A stretch of DNA of 64,000 bases from Bacteroidales bacterium (GCA_017439185.1 JAFRTM010000013.1:1-64000); one strand, 5' to 3'. Positions 51,521 to 61,580 are shown, numbered from the stretch's first letter. Notes: generated by a model not told the origin, from the letters alone. Translations and numbers: made by a program.

Positions 51521-51549
51521 AAAGGTGCAACCGCAGCGGCTGCACCTTT
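51521..51549 (-). terminator. Hairpin terminator between tdh and the S41 gene
   Basis: AAAGGTGCA (51521-51529) pairs with TGCACCTTT (51541-51549), and a run of T follows on the minus strand. It lies after the tdh stop at 51572. Confidence 0.75.
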
Positions 51550-51571
51550 GCCGTATCTCTCCTGCCTCCGC

Positions 51572-52519
51572 TTACAGCAGCTTTTTCTTCAGGTTCAATA
51601 TCATGTCCTCGGTCATCTTCGCCAAGTCGTACTGCGGGTTCCAGCCCCACTCTTTCCTGGCGCACGAGTCGTCCATCTTGTTCGGCCAGCTGTCGGCTAT
51701 AGCCTGCTTGATGGGTTCGGGCTCATAGCGCATCACGAAGTTGGGGTAGTGCTTCTTTATCTCGGCGTATATGATTTCGGGGTCGAAACTCATCGACGTC
51801 ACGTTGAACGAGTTGCGGTGCTGCAGCTTGCTCGCATCGGCCTCCATGATATCGACCATCGCCTTCAGCGCGTCGGGCATGTACATCATGTCCATATAGG
51901 TCCCCTGCTTCAGCGGGCACACAAACTCTTCGCCCTTCACTGCCGCATAGTAGATCTCCACTGCGTAGTCCGTCGTGCCGCCGCCGGGAAGCGTCTGGTG
52001 ACTGATCAGTCCAGGGAACCTCACCGACCTCGTGTCAACGCCGAACCTCGTGAAATAGTAGTCGCTCAGCAGCTCGCCTGTGACTTTCGTCACGCCGTAT
52101 ATGGTGTTGGGCCTCTGTATCGTGTCCTGTGGCGTGTTGTCGTGTGGCGTCGAAGGACCGAAGGCTCCTATAGAGCTCGGCGTGAACACAGCACATCCGA
52201 ACAGCCTCGCCACCTCTAGGCAGTTCACCAGCGAGCCGATTCCCACATTCCATCCCAGCATCGGGTTCAACTCTGCCGTGGCACTCAGGATGGCAGCCAG
52301 ATTATAGATCGTGTCTATTTGGTAATTCTTTACCGCAGCTGCAATCTGCATGATCTGTGTTGAGTCTATCCTCTCTATCGGGCCTCTCTCGTAGGGATCT
52401 CCCTTCAGCGGCCTCAAGTCGCTGCACACCACATTGTCGTTGCCGTAGATGTCGCGCAGCACTCTCGTCAGTTCCGAACCGATCTGTCCGCCTGCGCCCA
52501 CAATCAATATCTTTTTCAT
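51572..52519 (-). CDS. NAD-dependent L-threonine 3-dehydrogenase, short-chain epimerase-like
   Basis: 315 residues. SDR extended fold: KILIVGAGGQIGSEL for NAD binding, SSIGAFG, and YGVTKVTGELLSDYYFTRFG with the catalytic Tyr-x-x-x-Lys. The set of motifs (FTPSSIGAFGPSTPHDNTPQ, YMDMMYMPDALKAM) matches the bacterial SDR-type threonine dehydrogenase rather than a sugar epimerase. Kbl, the next enzyme of the pathway, is encoded directly upstream, giving threonine to 2-amino-3-ketobutyrate to glycine plus acetyl-CoA. Confidence 0.93.
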   Translation of the reverse strand: MKKILIVGAGGQIGSELTRVLRDIYGNDNVVCSDLRPLKGDPYERGPIERIDSTQIMQIAAAVKNYQIDTIYNLAAILSATAELNPMLGWNVGIGSLVNCLEVARLFGCAVFTPSSIGAFGPSTPHDNTPQDTIQRPNTIYGVTKVTGELLSDYYFTRFGVDTRSVRFPGLISHQTLPGGGTTDYAVEIYYAAVKGEEFVCPLKQGTYMDMMYMPDALKAMVDIMEADASKLQHRNSFNVTSMSFDPEIIYAEIKKHYPNFVMRYEPEPIKQAIADSWPNKMDDSCARKEWGWNPQYDLAKMTEDMILNLKKKLL

Positions 52520-52548
52520 AATCTCTAAATGTTATAGTTTCGGCTTCC

Positions 52549-52575
52549 GGGGCGGTGGCCCTTGGCCGCCGCCCC
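52549..52575. repeat. GC-rich hairpin between kbl and tdh
   Basis: GGGGCGGTGGCC (52549-52560), loop CTT, GGCCGCCGCCCC; a 12-bp stem with one G-T pair. It has no T-run, so it may set mRNA stability or partial attenuation in the operon, not full termination. Confidence 0.6.
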
Positions 52576-52585
52576 TCCGCCATTC

Positions 52586-53767
52586 TTATCCTTCTATCTC
52601 TTTTCTTACCTTCTTGAACGCCTCGATGCACTTGTCCAGATGCTCATGCTCGTGCGCAGCACTTATCTGCACCCTGATTCTCGCCTGACCCTTCGGAACA
52701 ACAGGATAGTAGAAACCAGTCACAAAAATACCCTCCTCCTGCATCTTCGCCGCATACTTCTGGCTCTTAGCAGCGTCGTAAATCATCACCGCACAGATTG
52801 CGCTCTCGCTCGGCTTGCAGTCAAAGCCCTCCTCCTTCATCCTTCTCAGGAAGTAGTCCGTGTTTTCATGCAGCTTGTCCTGCAACGCGTTCGTCTCGCT
52901 CATCATCTCAAACATCCTGATACCTGCCGCCACAAGGCCCGGCGCCATCGAGTTCGAGAACAGATAAGGACGGCTCCTCTGCCTCAGCATGTCTATAATC
53001 TCCTTCCGTCCAGTGGTAAATCCGCCCATGGCACCGCCAAACGCCTTGCCCAGCGTGCCGGTCAGTATCTCAATCTTGCCCCTCAAATTGTAACGCTCCG
53101 TAACACCACGGCCCGTCTTGCCCACCACTCCGGCCGAATGGCTCTCGTCAACCATTACCATCGCGTCATATTTCTGCGCCAGCTCATAAATCTTGTCCAA
53201 CGGGCACACATTGCCGTCCATCGAGAACACTCCGTCCGTCACTATCACCCTGAACCGGTTCTTCTGCGCAGCCTTCAGCTGCTCCTCCAAATCTGCCATG
53301 TCAGCATTCGCATAACGGTACCTCTGAGCCTTGCACAGCCTCACACCGTCAATAATCGAGGCATGGTTTAGCGCATCGCTGATGATAGCGTCCTCCTCCG
53401 TCAGCAGCGGCTCAAACACACCACCGTTAGCGTCAAAGCACGCCGCATAAAGAATCGTGTCCTCCGTGCCGAAAAACTCGGCAATCTTCCTCTCTAGCTC
53501 CTTGTGCAGATCCTGGCAGCCGCAGATAAAGCGGACGCTAGCCATACCGTAGCCCCTTGCATCCATACCCTTCTTCGCAGCCTCTATCAGCTCCTTGTTA
53601 TCAGCAAGACCCAGGTAATTGTTCGCGCAGAAGTTCAGGCACTTCTTGCCCTTCACCATAATTTCGGCTCCCTGAGCACTCTCAATGATTCTTTCGTGCT
53701 TGTAAAGTCCGGCAGCTTCGATTTCTGCCAACTCTTTCTGAAGATGTTCCTGAAATTTAGTGTACAT
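52586..53767 (-). CDS. kbl: Glycine C-acetyltransferase (2-amino-3-ketobutyrate CoA ligase)
   Basis: 393 residues, PLP-dependent alpha-oxoamine synthase fold. LNFCANNYLGLADNKELIEAA, VMVDESHSAGVVGKTGRGV, and the Schiff-base Lys in TGTLGKAFGGAMGG are visible. It cleaves 2-amino-3-ketobutyrate to glycine and acetyl-CoA in the cytosol. It precedes tdh on the same strand with a 66-bp gap that contains the hairpin at 52549. A promoter TATCTTTG lies at 53824-53831. Confidence 0.97.
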   Translation of the reverse strand: MYTKFQEHLQKELAEIEAAGLYKHERIIESAQGAEIMVKGKKCLNFCANNYLGLADNKELIEAAKKGMDARGYGMASVRFICGCQDLHKELERKIAEFFGTEDTILYAACFDANGGVFEPLLTEEDAIISDALNHASIIDGVRLCKAQRYRYANADMADLEEQLKAAQKNRFRVIVTDGVFSMDGNVCPLDKIYELAQKYDAMVMVDESHSAGVVGKTGRGVTERYNLRGKIEILTGTLGKAFGGAMGGFTTGRKEIIDMLRQRSRPYLFSNSMAPGLVAAGIRMFEMMSETNALQDKLHENTDYFLRRMKEEGFDCKPSESAICAVMIYDAAKSQKYAAKMQEEGIFVTGFYYPVVPKGQARIRVQISAAHEHEHLDKCIEAFKKVRKEIEG

Positions 53768-53823
53768 AATTTCAATATTTTAGTTAATACTTATTATAAG
53801 TTAATCCTTAATATAATAGACTG

Positions 53824-53831
53824 CAAAGATA
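53824..53831 (-). promoter_or_regulatory. -7 element for kbl-tdh
   Basis: TATCTTTG on the minus strand, 57 bp from ATG 53767; TTTG-like sequence lies upstream. Confidence 0.65.
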
Positions 53832-53983
53832 CACATTATTTTCAAATAAACAACACCGACCCCCAATTTTAACATTTTCCCCCAGTTCCATAATTTCTAT
53901 AGGTTATATAATTTCTATAGTACCTATAGTGACCATAGTTACTATTGCTCTCTCCTCTCAATACCACGCCGCCACAATAAAAC

Positions 53984-54910
53984 CTATGCCTCTACCACAA
54001 TGATGCGGCTCTCTTCAATTTTACCCCTCTCGGGAGCCGGAAGTCCGTGGCCAAACTCATGCGGACCACGCAGGATGCGCACCTCGTCGTAGAGGCTGCT
54101 CGCCAGAAATGCGTCCAGTATCTGACGTCCTCCCTCTATTATAACACTCTGAATCTTACGCTTATATAACTCGTCCAACACCACTTGAGGACTCTCTGCC
54201 CCCAGGTGTAGCCAATGTTCCGGCACCCCCCTCAGTCTCCCCCTCCGGTCGAGCACCACAGGCTGCGGTGCCGGCCCGCAGTAATGCCTCGGCGTCAGGC
54301 GCGGCTGGTCATCAATGAAAGTCTGCGAACCAACCACTATTGCCGCCTCCTCTGTCCGCCATCTGTGCGAAAGGCGATCCTGCTCGGGAGTCGTAATCCA
54401 ATAAGGCTTGTAGTCGGGAGCCATGAATCCGTCGGCGCTCTCGGCCCATTTCAGTATCACGTAGGGCCGTCTCTTCTCCATGAAGGTAAAAAACCTCTTG
54501 TTGAGTTTTCTTCCCTCCTCTTCCAGCACATGCCGCACCACCTCGATGCCTGCGGCATCAAGTTTGGCGAAGCCGCCGCCGTCAACCAGCGGGTTGGGGT
54601 CGTCGTTGCAGCACACCACTCGCCGGATGCCTTTCTCCACCACCAAGTCGGCACATGGCGGCGTCTTCCCGTAGTGGCTGCAGGGTTCCAGGTTGACATA
54701 GAGTGTCGCGCCGCGCGCTGTCTCGTCGTCAAGCCTCAGCAGGGCGTTCCTCTCGGCATGGTTGCCGCCATATTGCTGGTGGAAGCCTTCGGACAGCACT
54801 TCGCCATCCTTCACCACCACACAGCCCACCATCGGATTGGGCCTTACCCTCCCAAGTCCGTTGGCTGCCAGCTGCAGGCAGCGACGTATATGCCGCTCGT
54901 CGTCGGTCAT
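53984..54910 (-). CDS. ribD: Bifunctional riboflavin biosynthesis deaminase/reductase
   Basis: 308 residues. The N-terminal deaminase domain has the zinc site HAERNAL with the Glu, and EPCSHYGKTPPCADL. The C-terminal reductase domain (about residues 145-300) starts RRPYVILKWAESADGFM. It carries out steps two and three of riboflavin biosynthesis from the GTP product. Its start lies immediately after the asnS stop, so it ends a chain of flippase, thyA, manC and asnS. The reductase part is a little shorter than usual (typically total near 350), but motifs are intact. Confidence 0.95.
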   Translation of the reverse strand: MTDDERHIRRCLQLAANGLGRVRPNPMVGCVVVKDGEVLSEGFHQQYGGNHAERNALLRLDDETARGATLYVNLEPCSHYGKTPPCADLVVEKGIRRVVCCNDDPNPLVDGGGFAKLDAAGIEVVRHVLEEEGRKLNKRFFTFMEKRRPYVILKWAESADGFMAPDYKPYWITTPEQDRLSHRWRTEEAAIVVGSQTFIDDQPRLTPRHYCGPAPQPVVLDRRGRLRGVPEHWLHLGAESPQVVLDELYKRKIQSVIIEGGRQILDAFLASSLYDEVRILRGPHEFGHGLPAPERGKIEESRIIVVEA

Positions 54911-56317
54911 TTAGAACTCTGCGGTCTTGGGAGTTCTCGGGAACGGTATGACGTCGCGGATGTTCGCCATGCCGGTAACGAAGAGAATCAGACGCTCGAA
55001 GCCGAGTCCGAAACCTGCATGGGGGCAGGTGCCGTAGCGGCGGGTGTCGAGATACCACCACATATCTTTCATCGGTATGTTGAGCTCGTTGATGCGGGTC
55101 ATCAGCTTGTCGTAGTCCTCCTCTCTCACCGAGCCGCCTATGATCTCGCCGATCTGCGGGAACAGCACGTCGGTGCCTTGCACCGTCTTGCCGTCGGCGT
55201 TCTGCTTCATGTAGAAAGCCTTTATCTCCTTGGGATAGTCGACCATGATGACGGGCTTCTTGAAATGCTCCTCCACGAGGAAACGCTCGTGCTCGCTGGC
55301 GAGGTCCACGCCCCAATAGACGGGGAACTCGAACTTGTGGCCTTTCGCCACGGCCTCTTCCAGTATGGTGATAGCCTCGGTGTAGGGCAGGCGCACAAAG
55401 TCGGTAGAGATTACGCTCTGCAGACGTTCTATGAGCCCTTTGTCGATCATCTTGTTCAGGAAGTCGAGGTCGTCCTTGCAGTGGTCAAGTGCCCATTTCA
55501 CGCAGAACTTGATGAATTCCTCTTCCAGTGCCGTCAGGTCGTCGAGGTCGTAGAATGCCATCTCGGGCTCCACCATCCAGAACTCGGCGAGGTGGCGCGG
55601 AGTGTTGCTGTTCTCGGCACGGAAGGTGGGGCCGAAGGTGTAGATGGAACCCAGAGCCGTGGCTCCCAGCTCGCCTTCCAGTTGTCCGCTGACGGTCAGC
55701 GATGTCTGCTTGCCGAAGAAGTCCTGCTCGTAGTCTATGCTGCCGTCCTCTTTCTTGGGCAGGTTGTTGAGGTCCATCGTGGTCACTTGGAACATCTCGC
55801 CGGCTCCTTCGCAGTCGGAGGCGGTGATGAGTGGGGTGTGGAAATAGTAGAAGCCTTTCTGGTGGAAGAAGGTGTGAATGGCGTAAGCCATCTCGTGGCG
55901 TATGCGGCACACGGCGCCGAAGGTGTTGGTGCGCATGCGCAGGTGTCCTATCTCGCGCAGGAACTCCATGGAGTGTCCTTTCTTCTGCAGGGGATAGGTC
56001 TCGGGGTCGGCAGTGCCGTAGAGCTCGAGGCTCTGGGCCTGCATCTCCACGCTCTGGCCGGCTCCCTGGCTCTCCACCAGTGTTCCGACGGCTCCGATGC
56101 ACGCTCCCGTGGTGATTTTCTTCATCAGTTCTTCGTCAACTTGCGTTGGGTCTATGACTATCTGCAGGTTGAGAATGGTGGAACCGTCGTTGAGGGCGAT
56201 GAAGGCTACATTTTTGTTGCCGCGCTTGGTCCTCACCCAGCCTTTCACACATATCGTGCTTCCTATCGCCACATTTGCGCTCCCGTCCAGGAGTTTCTTT
56301 ATCTCTATCCGTTTCAT
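54911..56317 (-). CDS. asnS: Asparagine--tRNA ligase
   Basis: 468 residues, class IIb synthetase. The N-terminal OB-fold anticodon-binding domain contains [15 protein letters not shown]. The catalytic core contains [38 protein letters not shown] (motif 2 region given in part), [15 protein letters not shown] and GFGLGFERL (motif 3). It charges tRNA-Asn with asparagine in the cytosol. Length and order are typical. The following ribD gene begins directly after the stop. Confidence 0.97.
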   Translation of the reverse strand: MKRIEIKKLLDGSANVAIGSTICVKGWVRTKRGNKNVAFIALNDGSTILNLQIVIDPTQVDEELMKKITTGACIGAVGTLVESQGAGQSVEMQAQSLELYGTADPETYPLQKKGHSMEFLREIGHLRMRTNTFGAVCRIRHEMAYAIHTFFHQKGFYYFHTPLITASDCEGAGEMFQVTTMDLNNLPKKEDGSIDYEQDFFGKQTSLTVSGQLEGELGATALGSIYTFGPTFRAENSNTPRHLAEFWMVEPEMAFYDLDDLTALEEEFIKFCVKWALDHCKDDLDFLNKMIDKGLIERLQSVISTDFVRLPYTEAITILEEAVAKGHKFEFPVYWGVDLASEHERFLVEEHFKKPVIMVDYPKEIKAFYMKQNADGKTVQGTDVLFPQIGEIIGGSVREEDYDKLMTRINELNIPMKDMWWYLDTRRYGTCPHAGFGLGFERLILFVTGMANIRDVIPFPRTPKTAEF

Positions 56318-56347
56318 TGGTATTTTATGTTTTTTTGTTGCGTATAA

Positions 56348-57460
56348 TTATTTTTGTTCTTTATGCAATTTGCTCATTTCCACGTCGAAGCTGTATTTCA
56401 CGAGTTGGTCTTCCTTATCGCGCCGGCACACGAGTAGAGTGTCCTCGTCGGCTGCCACGATATATCCGTCAAGCCCTTCGAGCACCACGGCACGGCTCTT
56501 GTTCTCGGAGATATGCACCACACAGTTCTTCAGGTCATAGGAGAACACGTTGCCGCCGAGGATGACATTGCCGTTGGAGTCTTTGGTGCAGGTCTCATAG
56601 AGCGAATCCCAGGTTTCCACGTCGCTCCATCCGAATCCGGCTTCCATCACCTCCACATTGTCGGCCTTCTCCATGATGCCGTAGTCGGTGGATATGGATT
56701 CGCAGATGGAATAGACTCGCTCTACCTCCTCGTCGCTCGAGAGGCTTCCCAGTCTCCGTTGGCCGGTCTCCTCGTTGCCGAAGAAGAGGTTGGAGACTCC
56801 GGGCAGATATTGCTCGAAGGCTTTCTTCAGCACGTCAAGACGCCAAATCAGGATACCCGTGTTCCAGAAGAACTCGCCGCTTATGATGAACTGGCGAGCC
56901 ATCTCCACTGGCGGCTTCTCGGTGAAGGTCACCACCGTGTGGACATTCTTGGCTGACTCAAGGGTCGGTTCTTCACGGTATTGGATATAGCCGTATTTTG
57001 TATTGGGATTGGTGGGTTTGGCTCCCACGGTAAGAATCCAGTCGTGCTCTGCTGCCAACTCCAAGGCCTGCTTCATATTCTCGACATAGCGGTTCTCGCC
57101 GAACACGGCGTGGTCCGACGGGGTCACTATTATCTCGGCATCCTTGCAGCGCTCTTCTATGACGCTGGCTGCGTAGGCTATGCATGCTGCGGTGCCGCGC
57201 CGTATGGGTTCGCCCAGCACCTGGTAGTCTTCCAGATTGCCTATCTGCTGGCGTACCTTGTCCTCATAGCCGTGTGAAGTGACTATGATTATATTCTTGC
57301 GAGGGCAGATCTTCTCCATGCGGCGGAAAGTGGTCTGCAGCATTGATTCGCCAGTTCCCATGATGTCGAGGAACTGCTTGGGACGGTCGGCTTTGGCCAT
57401 AGGCCAGAAACGTGTGCCCACGCCACCGGCCATAATAATGCAATAGTAGTTGTCTTTCAT
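56348..57460 (-). CDS. Mannose-1-phosphate guanylyltransferase
   Basis: 370 residues. The signature [20 protein letters not shown] binds the nucleotide, and [13 protein letters not shown] and [10 protein letters not shown] are conserved family motifs. It makes GDP-mannose for surface polysaccharides and glycoproteins. The isomerase domain of longer bifunctional forms is absent, so it is a single-function ManC-type enzyme. It overlaps thyA by 4 bp. Confidence 0.94.
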   Translation of the reverse strand: MKDNYYCIIMAGGVGTRFWPMAKADRPKQFLDIMGTGESMLQTTFRRMEKICPRKNIIIVTSHGYEDKVRQQIGNLEDYQVLGEPIRRGTAACIAYAASVIEERCKDAEIIVTPSDHAVFGENRYVENMKQALELAAEHDWILTVGAKPTNPNTKYGYIQYREEPTLESAKNVHTVVTFTEKPPVEMARQFIISGEFFWNTGILIWRLDVLKKAFEQYLPGVSNLFFGNEETGQRRLGSLSSDEEVERVYSICESISTDYGIMEKADNVEVMEAGFGWSDVETWDSLYETCTKDSNGNVILGGNVFSYDLKNCVVHISENKSRAVVLEGLDGYIVAADEDTLLVCRRDKEDQLVKYSFDVEMSKLHKEQK

Positions 57461-58251
57461 ACACTTACCTCCCCTTTGATATGTGGATGCGGGTCATAGC
57501 CCACAAGTGTGAAATCGTCGTAGTCGAAGGCGAGAATGTCTTTCTTCTCGGGATTGAGGAGCATCTGCGGTAGCTGACGCGGCTCGCGTGTGAGCTGGAG
57601 GCGGCACTGGTCGAGGTGGTTCTTGTAGATGTGGGCGTCGCCGAGAGTGTGGACGAACTCGCCGGGCTTCAGGTCACAGACCTGTGTCATCATCAAGGTG
57701 AGGAGGGCGTAGCTGGCGATGTTGAAGGGGACGCCGAGGAATATGTCGGCACTGCGTTGGTAGAGCTGGCAGCTCAGACGGCCGTTGGCCACGTAGAACT
57801 GGAAGAGTATGTGGCAGGGCGGGAGAGCCATCTCGTCGAGCTCGCCGACGTTCCACGCCGAGACGAGGAGCCTGCGGGAGTCGGGGTTATGCTTTATCTG
57901 GTCAACCACCTGGAGAATCTGGTCAACCGTCTCGCCGTTCTTTTTGCCCCAGCTACGCCACTGATGGCCGTATATGGGACCCAGACTGCCGTCGGGGCGC
58001 GCCCACTCGTCCCATATTGTGACTTTGTGGTCGTGGAGATACTTCACATTGGTGTCGCCTTGCAGGAACCACAGCAGTTCGTATATAATGGAACGCAGGT
58101 GCAACTTCTTGGTGGTGAGGAGAGGAAATCCCTCCTCGAGGTTGAAACGCATCTGATGGCCGAACACGCTGACGGTGCCCGTTCCCGTGCGGTCTTCCTT
58201 CTCCACTCCCTCGCTCAACACCCGTTCCAGCAAATCCAAATATTGTCTCAT
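57457..58251 (-). CDS. thyA: Thymidylate synthase
   Basis: 264 residues, the standard ThyA length. The catalytic Cys is in [12 protein letters not shown], and the dUMP-binding [18 protein letters not shown] is intact, as is the N-terminal [12 protein letters not shown]. It makes dTMP from dUMP with methylenetetrahydrofolate, in the cytosol. It lies 45 bp after the flippase and overlaps manC by 4 bp. Confidence 0.98.
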   Translation of the reverse strand: MRQYLDLLERVLSEGVEKEDRTGTGTVSVFGHQMRFNLEEGFPLLTTKKLHLRSIIYELLWFLQGDTNVKYLHDHKVTIWDEWARPDGSLGPIYGHQWRSWGKKNGETVDQILQVVDQIKHNPDSRRLLVSAWNVGELDEMALPPCHILFQFYVANGRLSCQLYQRSADIFLGVPFNIASYALLTLMMTQVCDLKPGEFVHTLGDAHIYKNHLDQCRLQLTREPRQLPQMLLNPEKKDILAFDYDDFTLVGYDPHPHIKGEVSV

Positions 58252-58296
58252 TATTTCTTCGTATTCTTACTTAAGTATAACGTTCAATTGATGTTT

Positions 58297-59841
58297 TTAT
58301 TGTGTGTCGCCGTCATCTTTTTTGGAGAGTTTGGCCAAACCCACCTTGGCCAAGGCTTTGGATATAATGGCGTTGACCTCCTGGGAGATGCGCAGGCGGT
58401 AGATGGCCCACACGGCGAGCAAGCCTATGAGAAGGCTTTTTGCCACGGCATCGGAGATGATGAGCCATACGTTGCCGGATGTGGTAAACCTGCCGATGGT
58501 AAGACGCCAGAGCCAGTCGAGTCCTACCACTGCTGCGGCGACGCCGAGGACTTTCAGGTGGCCGAGAGTCAGGATGTTCACATGCTCCTTTATGGCGAGG
58601 AAGAGGAGCAGCACAGAGAAATATACGAAATAGGAGAAGAGAGTGGCAGTGGCCGCCCCGTTGATTTCCCAGAAGGGGATGAGGAGTGCGTTGAAGGCGA
58701 TGGCGGAGGCTGTGAGCAGGATGACCATGGCGAGAGTCCAGCGGTAGCGGCGGGAGTAGGTCAGCACGTCGGTGCTGATGGAGAGAGTGCTGTTGACCAC
58801 CTTGGCGAAGCCGAGGATGAGGACCACGCCGATGCCGTCCACATATTCGCTGCCGTTGGGGATGACGGCGAAGAGGGCAGAGAGATTGATCCAGATGAAA
58901 GCCAAGAGAATGGCGCTTACGAGGAACTGGTGGAGAGAGATTTTTTTGCAGAGGCGGGAAATCTCAGAGGGGATTCCGGCTTTGACCGCTTCGGCCACGA
59001 GAGGACGGCTTATGGCACCGAGGGAGCGGTAGGGTACCTCGACAACATTGGCGATGTAGAAGCCGATGGTATAGACACCCGTGGCTGCGAGACCCACCTT
59101 GGCACCGAGGAAGAGAGTGTTAAGGAGCGGGACGTTGCCGGCCATGATGGTGACAGTCATAAAGAGAGTGTAGCGCAGCATGTCGGAGAGGAGCCCGCCT
59201 TTGACGTAGGGCCAGTCGATACGCCAGGAGATATTGCCGATGCGTATAAGGTAGAAGAAGTTGAGAATCATGGCGAAGCCCCAGGAGCAGCAGAATATAC
59301 ACACGAAAACGTCGAGAGAGATGACACCGTGGCCGTAGAGGAGGTAGGCAGCGAGATTGACCACGCGGACTACGATTTCACGCACCACACGTGGGACGGT
59401 GATTCGCATGAGGACGTTGGCGTTGGTCTCGAAGACCGTCATATAGAGCGTGAAAAAGGTGAGAGGGAGCAGGAGGTAGTAGTAGTTGGCGAGGAGAGGG
59501 GAGCGTTCGGAGTAGAAGCCTGTAATCCATTGGCGACCGAGGAGGAGGACGGCGGAGACTGCGATGAGTCCCACCATGGGGATGAGGAGGCTCCAGCCGA
59601 AGATGCCGTGGTTTTTGTTGCCGTCTTTGAAGTAGGGAAAGAAGCGGATGATGGAGGCGTTGGTGCCCAGCTGTGCGATGGCGGCGAAGAGAACGGCGGC
59701 GTCGACCATCACGCGGGTGAGGCCGATTTCCTCCTTGGAGAGGCAGTCGGTGAGGACAAAGAAGGTGGTAAAGAAGCCGATGGCCACGCCGATGTAGTTG
59801 GCGATGGCCCCTTTGATGCTTTGTCTGGCTACGATACCCAT
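58297..59841 (-). CDS. Polysaccharide flippase (MATE/MOP superfamily)
   Basis: 514 residues with about 12-14 transmembrane segments. The start VARQSIKGAIANYIGVAIGFF is typical of Wzx/O-antigen flippases of the MOP superfamily. It should move lipid-linked sugar units across the inner membrane for surface polysaccharide. It sits upstream of thyA and manC, and the manC product (GDP-mannose) could feed such a polysaccharide, which is inference. Confidence 0.93.
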   Translation of the reverse strand: MGIVARQSIKGAIANYIGVAIGFFTTFFVLTDCLSKEEIGLTRVMVDAAVLFAAIAQLGTNASIIRFFPYFKDGNKNHGIFGWSLLIPMVGLIAVSAVLLLGRQWITGFYSERSPLLANYYYLLLPLTFFTLYMTVFETNANVLMRITVPRVVREIVVRVVNLAAYLLYGHGVISLDVFVCIFCCSWGFAMILNFFYLIRIGNISWRIDWPYVKGGLLSDMLRYTLFMTVTIMAGNVPLLNTLFLGAKVGLAATGVYTIGFYIANVVEVPYRSLGAISRPLVAEAVKAGIPSEISRLCKKISLHQFLVSAILLAFIWINLSALFAVIPNGSEYVDGIGVVLILGFAKVVNSTLSISTDVLTYSRRYRWTLAMVILLTASAIAFNALLIPFWEINGAATATLFSYFVYFSVLLLFLAIKEHVNILTLGHLKVLGVAAAVVGLDWLWRLTIGRFTTSGNVWLIISDAVAKSLLIGLLAVWAIYRLRISQEVNAIISKALAKVGLAKLSKKDDGDTQ

Positions 59842-59952
59842 TTTTTATAATTCAAAAATAGTAAAAAGAATAACGGAGAAAAAAGGGATTTATTGCCTTG
59901 AGGAGCAAAAAAGACTATAAAAAGCCGAGAAAGGGTTTATGGGAGAGGGTTT

Positions 59953-61029
59953 TTATTGAGAGATTGGCGGCTGGGGAGAGTCGGGGACGACGACAGTCCG
60001 GGTGTCGGGAGAGGGGAGGAGGAACTGGAGAGAGGAGCCGTCGGGGCGGACTTCGAGGGAGACGGGCGAGCCTAGGAGTAGCGGGAGGTTGGGGGAGCCG
60101 TGTCCGGCGGGGAAGCCGCAGAGGACGGGGATATTGTAGGCCTGGAGATATTGCAGGAGCATGGCTTCGGGAGAGGGGAAGGAGAACTCGTCGTTGCAGT
60201 CGGTGAACTGGCCGAGGATGACAGCGCTGCAGCGGTCGAGGACGCCGGCACGGAGGAGGAGAGTGAACTGGCGGTCGATGTTGTGCATGGTCTCTTCGAC
60301 ATCCTCGATGAAGAGGACGAGGCTGTCGGAGGTTGTGGGGTCGGCAGGAGTGTGGAGGTTGGCGGAGAGAGTGGAGAGGTTGCCGCCGACGAGAATGCCG
60401 GAGGCTTTGCCGGTGACGTTGAGAGGATGTGGCGGGAGCTGGTAGAGCGGGAGAGAGCCGAAGAGGAGGTCGCGGAGGAGGAGAGAGGAGGAGTCGTTGC
60501 CGCCGAGTGCGAGGAATGAGGACATGGTGGCGTGGAGCGAAGGGACACGGGCGTTGGATAGGAGGCCGTGGAGGGTGGTGATGTCGCTGAATCCTACGAG
60601 CCACTTGGGATGGGAGGCCCAGAGAGAGGGAGGGAGGCTGTCGATGAGGTGGATTGTGCCGTAGCCGCCGCGGTTGCAGATGACGGCCTTGATGGAAGAG
60701 TCGGCGAGAGCCCAACGGATGTCGGCGAGACGCTCGGCGACGGTTCCGGCGTATTCGCCGGCGAAAGATTTGCCGACATTGGGGCCGATGAGAGGTTCGA
60801 GGTTCCAGGAGCGGAGGAGGTCGGCGGTGCGGAGGACGTTGTCCATGGGTGTGAAATAGGCCGGGGAGATGAGAGCGACGCGGTCGCCGGGTTGGAGGAA
60901 GGGAGGCTGTTGGATGGAAGAGGCGATAGGATGTGTCATCGGCTGAAGGGATTTTTTGCTGCAAGAGATTAAAAGACAGACGATTGTCAGGAGAAGGAGT
61001 GCTGGGAAGAGGGTTCTCAGGGTGCGCAT
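59953..61029 (-). CDS. LD-carboxypeptidase (peptidase S66) lipoprotein
   Basis: 358 residues. N-terminal lipoprotein signal (lipobox LISC, Cys23). S66 core: GDRVALISPA, the nucleophile in GFSDIT (Ser), VGGNLS, the catalytic Glu region IEDVEE, and GFPAGHG with the His, so the Ser-His-Glu triad is complete. It trims the terminal D-Ala from tetrapeptides of peptidoglycan, on the periplasmic face. Codons are pyrimidine-rich on the coding strand, opposite to the next gene, because the plus strand here is strongly purine-rich. Confidence 0.94.
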   Translation of the reverse strand: MRTLRTLFPALLLLTIVCLLISCSKKSLQPMTHPIASSIQQPPFLQPGDRVALISPAYFTPMDNVLRTADLLRSWNLEPLIGPNVGKSFAGEYAGTVAERLADIRWALADSSIKAVICNRGGYGTIHLIDSLPPSLWASHPKWLVGFSDITTLHGLLSNARVPSLHATMSSFLALGGNDSSSLLLRDLLFGSLPLYQLPPHPLNVTGKASGILVGGNLSTLSANLHTPADPTTSDSLVLFIEDVEETMHNIDRQFTLLLRAGVLDRCSAVILGQFTDCNDEFSFPSPEAMLLQYLQAYNIPVLCGFPAGHGSPNLPLLLGSPVSLEVRPDGSSLQFLLPSPDTRTVVVPDSPQPPISQ

Positions 61030-61207
61030 GTGGCGGAGATGAAAGGTTGATGTTGTGAAAGGAATAACGGCGAGGGGAGTTTTTTATTGTGCGAAGGGGG
61101 TAAATGTTTGGGGAAGGAGGGGCGAAAACTTGAAGGTGGTTTTGAGTTTTCTGATAGGGAAATACAGAAAAGGTGTACGGGAGACGCATAATAGGCGGGA
61201 ATTGGGG

Positions 61208-61370
61208 TTAAGAGACTGATAATAGGAGTATTACGTTTGTGGAACTTTTTTTGATGATTTTTTGACGAGAGGGCTATTTTTGGTAAATGCTAACTAGCTG
61301 GCAACTAGGACACAAGTAGGTATCAACTCTATGGTAAGTCTATGGTTAAATTAGTGGTCAGTGGTTTGCT
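61208..61370 (+). repeat. Dispersed intergenic repeat A, copy 2
   Basis: Begins TTAAGAGACTGATAAT and contains 61289-61352, the 59-of-64 match to copy 1. It fills much of the 603-bp gap 61030-61632, which also contains a palindrome copy after it and a tandem-like stretch at 61500-61590. Confidence 0.85.
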
Positions 61371-61382
61371 CTTTGAGCAAGA

Positions 61383-61440
61383 CGTTTCCTTCGGCTCGGC
61401 AATGGAATCCAGCTTCCATTGCTCTCGCTTTTCGGAAACG
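61383..61440 (+). repeat. Dispersed palindromic repeat, copy 4
   Basis: CGTTTCC...GGAAACG with inner arms GCAATGGAA and TTCCATTGC. It directly follows repeat A copy 2, in the same order as at 39184-39502 on the minus strand. Confidence 0.8.
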
Positions 61441-61499
61441 GTCAGTAATCAGTAGTCAGTTTTTGGAGGGGGAAATTATGGGGTGGAGGGACAATATTT

Positions 61500-61580
61500 T
61501 TGGAAAGGTGACGTTATATTTTTGGAAAGGTGACGATATATTTTTGGAAAGGTGACGATAGATATTTGGAAGGGTGACAA
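61500..61580 (+). repeat. Short tandem repeat in the gap before the M28 gene
   Basis: Units of about 20 bp with the pattern TTTTTGGAAAGGTGACGATATA recur three to four times (the second and third are nearly identical). It lies about 50 bp upstream of the M28 start. Confidence 0.65.

Noticed and set aside
54215-56347. A 710-codon open frame on the plus strand opposite asnS and ribD
   Set aside because: Both minus-strand genes are complete with catalytic motifs; the antisense frame arises from codon bias and its translation shows no recognisable domain.
57616-59850. A 744-codon plus-strand frame opposite thyA and the flippase
   Set aside because: It is antisense to two well-supported genes and has an acidic, low-complexity composition without motifs.
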